In this document: positions 40,521 to 46,373 of the stretch, in pieces
Layout of the letters: the number at the start of each line of letters is the position of its first letter
How positions within the stretch are numbered: the stretch's first letter is position 1
DNA from: an uncultured Clostridia bacterium
GTDB taxonomy: Bacteria > Bacillota > Clostridia > Christensenellales > Aristaeellaceae
DNA: 46,373 bases
Assembly (NCBI GenBank): GCA_946187775.1
Contig: CAMHSI010000007.1
Span: 1 to 46,373, forward strand
Direction: 5' to 3'
Position numbers and translations under genes: made by a program
Notes under the pieces: generated by a model
What the model was told of the DNA's origin: nothing
The model's input: only the letters and a program-made list of their open reading frames with translations
The model's database searches: none

Positions 40521-43500
40521 ATGAAGATGAAGTACACACTGAGAAAAACAATCGCATTCCTGATGGCATTCCTGATGGCCTTCCAGATGGTCCCCGCTGT
40601 TTCCCTGGCGGGTGGAACTGAAACCGATCTCGGTCAGGTAACGAGAGGTGCTACAGACGGATCCAACCAAAGGAAGGTTAATGTCACCTATGGTTCAGAT
40701 ATAACCGATGAAGCCCTGACTACTATGTATTTTCTAGTTGTCAAAGACTATGCAGTCAGGTTCTATGGACAGTTAAGCAAGCCAGGCGGCATTGTGAGTT
40801 TTTATTCCACCGCAAGTACTTCTAGCGAACCTATTATAAATATCAGTTCTGAGGCAGAGCTTTGGATTGCTGACTGTAATAAAACAGGTTTTTCGGATTC
40901 AAACTATTGGTACACTGGGGACAATTTCAATGGAAAGTTTCAAATTAGAGACGAAGATTCGAGCGGAATACTGAACGGCCTGAGCTTTGAATATAAAACA
41001 GATACAGAATCAAGTACGATCAATGTCAATGTAAAAAAAGCGCCCCCACGAACTGTTGAAATTGTATATTACGGTATTGATGGTACCACAACTGAAACAC
41101 CAGCCTTAGGGGACGGTCAGTACTATATTCTTGCGGATCGGTACTCAAATAAACTAGCTTACGCAAAGCTCACGGTGAATACTGAAGGAAAGGGCGTTGC
41201 CGGGCCGTTTATTAATGAACAAGGGAAGGAATTTACAGAGTGGCCGGCAGATGGTGTAAGCCTGATAATTGTAAAATATAATGGAACTGGTGAGCCCACT
41301 CAATTAAGTCAATTAACTAGCAATATGACCCAGCCAAGTAATAACATCCTTGGCAAATATCTTTATAATCTTGGTACGACACCAGATAGTAACAACGTAT
41401 ATAAAGGCACTGCTGTCAGACAGTCAGAGTACGAAGTGGAGATCAAAACATCCGATGGCAGCAATGCTGCTGGCATCGGTGCAGGGTATTCTATTTATGC
41501 AGGCGTCGATGCGGTAAATAATAATCACCAACAAAAGCGCTATTATAACAGCGCTGCGGTGAATATCGATGGAAAATCATCTCAGTCTATTCCTTTCACA
41601 TCATTTAATCATAATAATGGAAATCCAGATTCACGCCCTTATACAAGTGGAGATCAGGTTGTTGTAAAATTGGTCAAAGATCTTTATGTAGAAAATAACG
41701 ATGGTGCCAGTGTTCCAAAGGGAGAAATTGGGTCCGGAACGATAATCAACGACGGGGATATCATAGGAAACTATGTTGTGAGCATGTCGTCTACAGAACC
41801 AAACAAAACTGTTATTACACTGACAAAGGCGAAGGAATATAAATATAACCTGTCCAAATCGGGAAATGAAGCTGTTACATTCGACAGTGATTATTCAGGT
41901 TACTGGTATATGCTTTCCACTCTGACAAAACAAAATGGTGATAAGTATTACTATATCGATAAGCTTACGGAAGGCAGCAGTAATACGATCAATAAGATTC
42001 AGGACAAAGAGATTTCAACTTTCTATAATTATGACCAGTATCAAAATGTGCTGATCAGTGATCCGACTAAGGATCGGTATAATTCTAGCAGTTATACAAA
42101 TACTACCGTATATCAAACTACTGATACTATTGATAACATGCTGATATGTTCCTCAGTGGAACTGGAATCCTACAAGGAGGCAATTGAGGGTAAAAAAGAC
42201 GGTGCGAAGGTTTCACAGTACGGACATGACAATTTGATCAATAAGTACATACTCTCCAGCACGACATCAGATGGAGTGGGTTCGATTGTTCTTACTCCTG
42301 TTCCGGATTTCAAACTGCAGACTGTATTTAAAAATTCAAATGGGACAGATAATTATTCAGGCACGGTACCCTCCGACTACAAGCTGCTGATCAAAATGGT
42401 GGAGAATGGAACGTATTATTATGCATTGGTGGATGTCAGCAGTACGAATCCTTCTTCCGCCTCAGAACCGATCGTTTTCCATAGTTATATTCCCGCGAAG
42501 GATGGTAATCCCAGTAAAATCGGTGATGATCTACACTACTATTCCGGAGAGGAAACGCTGACGACCCAGGTTGTTACAGGAGCTTCTACTATCGTTGAGG
42601 CAATTGAAAAAGGAATTCCGGATGGAGTTGTTGCGTACAACGAAAATATCGTTGGAGCTGAACAGCAGAAAAAAGACCTGACTAAAGATCTGTTCTCCAC
42701 ATCCTCTGAAGTATCAAAAGTCGAGAACGACAATATTCTGACCACAACATTTACACAGCGAAAAAATGATGGCGTGGATCATGAGATTGAAGTCAGCTTC
42801 TATTCGGAACATGTTGTATATCCGGCTTCGGATGATAAATTAACCAGCAATGCCGGTCTGGACACTGCAACGGGTGCATATTATTTTGTGATACGCCTGT
42901 ATAACGGTGGGAAGCTGGTAGCATATAAGGTAAAAGAGGCGGAGAATGTTTCAACTGCCAATACCAACGGAACTACCCCCGGTCGCTTCACTACCACAAT
43001 TTGGAAGAATGAAACCTTCACGATCGTGGATGATGAAGGGAAGGACATCCCCAACAGCAGCAATGTAAAATATGATCCGGAAGTTTACACCAGCAAAATC
43101 AGGTTCTATAAGACAAATACCAGTGATGGAAAGCCAGTTTCCTTAGATAAAATAACCCTTGCTACGGTGGGCGATTATGGAACGGATGTTATCCCCGGGT
43201 ATGACTTCCTGTTCAATAAAGACTGGACAAGCGATACAAATCTGAAGAAGGAAGATAAGACTCAGACCAAACTTGGGTTGTATCATGCCCATCCTAAGAA
43301 GTATCAGATTCAGATAGTTGTCGAGGATGGCACGGAACTTGACGCTAATGATGGTGTGCTCGTTTCTGCTGAAGCAAAACATGCTTCAACAAATGCCGAC
43401 AAGTACTCTTTAAAGAGCATTCTTGAAAATGCTGAAAAGTCTACGACTGAAGATGGCAAAACTGTTTATACAATAGTTATCGAAGACCAGTCACAGATAA

Positions 43501-46373
43501 ATCAGGATACAAATAAATTCCTCCAGAACTGGGACACTCTGGGTCTGGACGGAAATGAGATTACCGGTAACGAGACGTTCACTCTGCAGGTATCCCAGGG
43601 GAAGACGAAAAAAGCCGATGGAACGGAAGTTGACAAGATTCTTGGCAATGGTATGCCGGTCCAATTGAAGAATGGCAAAACGGTTGACGGGAAAAAGGTT
43701 AATTATCAGATCACCTATGATACAGACACTGTTGATGAGGATGGAATCTTCCTCGATAAAAACGTTAAAACGGAAGGCAATGTAACAACAATAACTCATT
43801 TCGTGCATATTAAACCCATCGTTTACGATGAAGCCATCGATCCGTACGATGTTCTCGGAGAAGGCGCAGAGTACGGTGTTGTGGCAGACACGTATGAACG
43901 TCATGATCACTCAGAAACGAATTTTGCGGTCAGAAAGTATATTGAAGATACATCCGCTGGTATTGACCTGGCAGCAAACACGGCAGAAGACACAGAAGTC
44001 GTAGGAATGCCTTTCTATGTAGGAGAATATAATAAAATTCGTTTTACGAGCAATACTACAGTTAATCCTGATATATTTACGCCGGTAAATGGAAAATCAG
44101 ATACATATGTCCATGCTAAGAACAATAGTGATGAGTCTGTGGATCATATTCACCAGGACGGAGTTGGATATGATGTAACAGTAATCCCGACATCTGAGTC
44201 CGATGTCGACAGATACGTAACAAAGCTGATAAATAAGCTGAGCAGTTCCTCTGAAGCTTACAGCAAAAAGTCTATGATTTCCCCTGTTGGAAGCGAGGTA
44301 GATACAACAGATTTCCCGGATGGCATCACGATTTACGTGGATGCGGCAGGCCTGAACTGGAACGATGTTGTAAAAATCAAAAAGCTGGAAAACCAGTCCA
44401 TTGTTTTCAACATCCCGGGTGATAATATCAATATAAAAGGCTCAGGAAATACTGTTTACACGATTTACAGCAAGAATGATGACGGCACTCTTAGCGAAAA
44501 GGCTGCACTGAAGTCAAATACAGACGGTAATGGGGGAAAGAAAGAATTTAACGAGCTCCTTGAAAACTATGTTCTAAACCATATTGTCTATAATGCCTAT
44601 GAGGCAACCAGACTGACTTTTACAGATGGTCCTGCGGGTTTATTCCTTGCGCCAAAGGCAAACGTGGAGGAGATCAATGGTTCCGGTACCGGCTGGGTGG
44701 CAACAGGGAAAACCTTTAAACAGACTGGTGCTGAATGGCATTTCTTCCGTACGCAAAGACATTACTCGCGTAAAGCGACTGAAGCCGGGTTCAAAGCCAG
44801 CAAGTTCATGAAGGATGGGACTGCTGATTTGACTAAGCCGAATGAGACGCAGAAGTTCTCATTTACCATGCAGCATCTGAAATGGGAAAATGGAAAATGG
44901 GAAGAGCCGATTACAAAAGAAAATGATGGCTCTGTGATCAACTTTGGTTCGATCCAATATGATTTGATCGATGAGGGTGTCCATTACTATAAAATCACGG
45001 AGAGTCAGGAAGCATCCGGAGATTATACTCCTGACAACAGAACATATTATGTAAAGGTTACTGTTGGAGTCAAAAAAGTAACCGGACCAAGAACGCCGGA
45101 TTCACCCGACAGAATAACCTCAAGTGATACGCTTAACGGATATGAAATGGCAGAACCCGTATACGAGTATTATGTATTGGATCCTGCTACTCCAACAGCA
45201 ACAGAAGAAGCTCTGATAAATAAAATCAATCAGGATGAAATCCACGTTAAGAGAGAAATTACCTATGACAATAATGATCAAAAAGCAGTAGAACCTTACA
45301 ATAAAACGGAAACTGTTTATGACAGATACGGAATTGACGTCAGCCTGTTAGATGTGGCAACGGATATTACCACGGATGAGCCTGCAACTTCTGCAACCAA
45401 CAGCCTTGATGCGGTTGTGTTCATCAACAGGAAAGTTGAGGAAGGAACAGGCAGCCTGGGAATCAAGAAGATTGTGCAGGTGAACGGGATAGAAGTCACG
45501 AGTACCAGCACGGATGAAGCGAAGGGACTGGTAAACGGAACCTATACCTTTACGGTGCATGGTCCTGGAACCGGGACTGACGCGACAGATAAGACTGTTG
45601 AGATTACGTTTGCGGGCGGAGCAGCGACAAGTGCAAAGATCGGGAATGAAGCTGCTACGATTGCAGACGACGGTACGGTAACGGTTGGCGGACTGACAGC
45701 CGGAAGTTATACAATTACAGAAACGGCGCCGACGGGCGGAATGAGTCTGACAGGCGCGACAGTAACAACAGGTACCGGCAACAGTGTAAATAGTGAGACC
45801 AAAGTTGTGACGGTGAATGTGGTAGCCGGGGAGAACACGAATATACCGACGGGCACATTCACGAACAACAGGGAGAACTACCAGCTGACAGTGACAAAGA
45901 CGCTGGAAGGGGATACCAAACCGGCCAGCGGGGATTATGAGATCACCATCACATCCGACAAGGAAATGAATATCAATCCTGCCGCAGATGTGACAGGGCA
46001 TAAGAGCGGAACGAGGCCTGTGCTGAGCACGGATAAGAAGACGCTGAGCTTCACCGTAACAGCGACCGACACGAGCGGCGGAAGCGTCACGATAAAGAAG
46101 CTGAACGGCGGGACGTACACAGTTACTGAAACAGCGGGCAGCTATACAACGACGTACGCGAAGAAGGTCGGGGAAGGCGCCCAGAGTGAATTCAGCGCAA
46201 CGAACAACAACGCTGTGACGCTGAGCAGTACAGACAAGAGCGCAACGGTAACGGTACGGAACACCTACGCAGATTATGGCAGCCTGGGAATCAAGAAGAT
46301 TGTGCAGGTGAACGGGACAGAAGTCACGAGTACCAGCACGGATGAAGCGAAGGGACTGGTAAACGGAACCTAT
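40521..46373 (+). CDS. Giant secreted surface protein with pilin-type and Cna-B-like repeats (3' end missing)
   Basis: An open frame of 1951 codons that runs off the window. The ATG at 40521 has AAAGGGG upstream and codes a signal peptide (MKMKYTLRKTIAFLMAFLMA, cut near SLAGG). Residues ~40-1430 hold several diverged ~150-200-residue beta-rich modules with recurring phrases such as YYFVIRLYNGGKLVAYK and YYYALVDV. Around 1437-1515 is a Spy0128/FctA-type pilin isopeptide domain (FSFTMQHLKWENGKW, VHYYKITESQE). From 1644 Cna-B-like domains begin (GSLGIKKIVQVNG, VTVGGLTAGSYTITET, LTVTKTLEGDTKPASGDYEI, LNGGTYTVTETAGSY). At 1920 the first unit restarts. Composition is clearly AT-richer than upstream genes. 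An LPxTG anchor would be past the edge. Confidence 0.85.
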   Translation, partial: MKMKYTLRKTIAFLMAFLMAFQMVPAVSLAGGTETDLGQVTRGATDGSNQRKVNVTYGSDITDEALTTMYFLVVKDYAVRFYGQLSKPGGIVSFYSTASTSSEPIINISSEAELWIADCNKTGFSDSNYWYTGDNFNGKFQIRDEDSSGILNGLSFEYKTDTESSTINVNVKKAPPRTVEIVYYGIDGTTTETPALGDGQYYILADRYSNKLAYAKLTVNTEGKGVAGPFINEQGKEFTEWPADGVSLIIVKYNGTGEPTQLSQLTSNMTQPSNNILGKYLYNLGTTPDSNNVYKGTAVRQSEYEVEIKTSDGSNAAGIGAGYSIYAGVDAVNNNHQQKRYYNSAAVNIDGKSSQSIPFTSFNHNNGNPDSRPYTSGDQVVVKLVKDLYVENNDGASVPKGEIGSGTIINDGDIIGNYVVSMSSTEPNKTVITLTKAKEYKYNLSKSGNEAVTFDSDYSGYWYMLSTLTKQNGDKYYYIDKLTEGSSNTINKIQDKEISTFYNYDQYQNVLISDPTKDRYNSSSYTNTTVYQTTDTIDNMLICSSVELESYKEAIEGKKDGAKVSQYGHDNLINKYILSSTTSDGVGSIVLTPVPDFKLQTVFKNSNGTDNYSGTVPSDYKLLIKMVENGTYYYALVDVSSTNPSSASEPIVFHSYIPAKDGNPSKIGDDLHYYSGEETLTTQVVTGASTIVEAIEKGIPDGVVAYNENIVGAEQQKKDLTKDLFSTSSEVSKVENDNILTTTFTQRKNDGVDHEIEVSFYSEHVVYPASDDKLTSNAGLDTATGAYYFVIRLYNGGKLVAYKVKEAENVSTANTNGTTPGRFTTTIWKNETFTIVDDEGKDIPNSSNVKYDPEVYTSKIRFYKTNTSDGKPVSLDKITLATVGDYGTDVIPGYDFLFNKDWTSDTNLKKEDKTQTKLGLYHAHPKKYQIQIVVEDGTELDANDGVLVSAEAKHASTNADKYSLKSILENAEKSTTEDGKTVYTIVIEDQSQINQDTNKFLQNWDTLGLDGNEITGNETFTLQVSQGKTKKADGTEVDKILGNGMPVQLKNGKTVDGKKVNYQITYDTDTVDEDGIFLDKNVKTEGNVTTITHFVHIKPIVYDEAIDPYDVLGEGAEYGVVADTYERHDHSETNFAVRKYIEDTSAGIDLAANTAEDTEVVGMPFYVGEYNKIRFTSNTTVNPDIFTPVNGKSDTYVHAKNNSDESVDHIHQDGVGYDVTVIPTSESDVDRYVTKLINKLSSSSEAYSKKSMISPVGSEVDTTDFPDGITIYVDAAGLNWNDVVKIKKLENQSIVFNIPGDNINIKGSGNTVYTIYSKNDDGTLSEKAALKSNTDGNGGKKEFNELLENYVLNHIVYNAYEATRLTFTDGPAGLFLAPKANVEEINGSGTGWVATGKTFKQTGAEWHFFRTQRHYSRKATEAGFKASKFMKDGTADLTKPNETQKFSFTMQHLKWENGKWEEPITKENDGSVINFGSIQYDLIDEGVHYYKITESQEASGDYTPDNRTYYVKVTVGVKKVTGPRTPDSPDRITSSDTLNGYEMAEPVYEYYVLDPATPTATEEALINKINQDEIHVKREITYDNNDQKAVEPYNKTETVYDRYGIDVSLLDVATDITTDEPATSATNSLDAVVFINRKVEEGTGSLGIKKIVQVNGIEVTSTSTDEAKGLVNGTYTFTVHGPGTGTDATDKTVEITFAGGAATSAKIGNEAATIADDGTVTVGGLTAGSYTITETAPTGGMSLTGATVTTGTGNSVNSETKVVTVNVVAGENTNIPTGTFTNNRENYQLTVTKTLEGDTKPASGDYEITITSDKEMNINPAADVTGHKSGTRPVLSTDKKTLSFTVTATDTSGGSVTIKKLNGGTYTVTETAGSYTTTYAKKVGEGAQSEFSATNNNAVTLSSTDKSATVTVRNTYADYGSLGIKKIVQVNGTEVTSTSTDEAKGLVNGTY
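45450..46373 (+). repeat. 828-bp repeat period in the giant surface gene
   Basis: The 96 bases at 45450-45545 recur at 46278-46373 with one difference (T at 45490, C at 46318; Ile to Thr). The distance is 828 bases, exactly 276 codons, covering two Cna-B-like domains. The window stops while the second copy is still matching, so how many units follow is unknown. Confidence 0.85.

Noticed and set aside
40476-46120. Short minus-strand open frames inside the giant surface gene
   Set aside because: They are all under 220 codons, lack ribosome binding sites, and lie opposite an uninterrupted plus-strand frame with a signal peptide and recognisable domains.

Overview
The window looks like a contig from a strictly anaerobic, fermentative, GC-rich member of the Clostridia (Bacillota). 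The grounds are a trimeric electron-bifurcating-type [FeFe] hydrogenase, an ATP-yielding phosphoketolase, Gram-positive surface proteins with Cna-B and pilin isopeptide-type domains, strong AGGAGG ribosome binding sites, TTGACA/TATAAT-type promoters, and small clostridial families (DRTGG, DUF6062, DUF4860). I cannot name a genus. A gut or rumen origin is plausible from the sugar ABC transporter and a CE2-type esterase, but that is inference. Both ends of the window lie in repetitive sequence: a CRISPR-like repeat on the left and a repeated surface-protein segment on the right.

Layout. (1) 1-4916: a type I-C-like CRISPR repeat at the very edge, then two minus-strand AAA ATPases that each end in a PD-(D/E)XK-like domain and have repeat-rich control regions, then a minus-strand O-antigen-ligase-like membrane protein whose last codons come from a REP-like element. 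(2) 5041-9541: a four-gene carbohydrate ABC transporter operon (ATPase, two permeases, lipoprotein binding protein). (3) 9613-13582: an anchored Ala/Glu coiled-coil protein and a phosphoketolase. (4) 13595-15235: a hairpin cluster, initiator and elongator tRNA-Met genes on the minus strand, and a split ThrE-type exporter pair. (5) 15327-17795: a DUF362 ferredoxin-like protein, a dCMP deaminase and a DUF6062 protein. (6) 17847-26157: a redox block made of a regulatory-looking set (DRTGG, anti-sigma-type ATPase, H-cluster-domain protein, DRTGG, PHP) followed by the hydrogenase operon hydC, a second HATPase, a [2Fe-2S] protein, hydB and hydA. (7) 26277-31815: FRG-domain protein, secreted CotH kinase, HAD phosphatase, CE2-like esterase, and convergent miaA. 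(8) 32106-37290: HU, a secreted transglutaminase-like protein, and a compact type IV pilus/type II secretion-like operon (GspF/PilC platform protein, four small membrane or pilin-like proteins, PilT-type ATPase). (9) 37358-38347: a D-2-hydroxyacid dehydrogenase. (10) 38348-46373: an AT-richer surface locus holding a secreted Pro/Glu-repeat protein and a giant surface protein that runs off the window.

How the genes fit together. Sugar imported by the ABC system can feed the phosphoketolase, giving acetyl phosphate. NADH and reduced ferredoxin from fermentation are disposed of as H2 by HydABC. The DRTGG/HATPase/H-cluster-like genes next to it are the best candidates for a redox- or H2-responsive signalling module. 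The pilus-like operon and the terminal repeat proteins form an envelope and adhesion section. Long antisense reading frames across the GC-rich genes are treated as shadows and left out.
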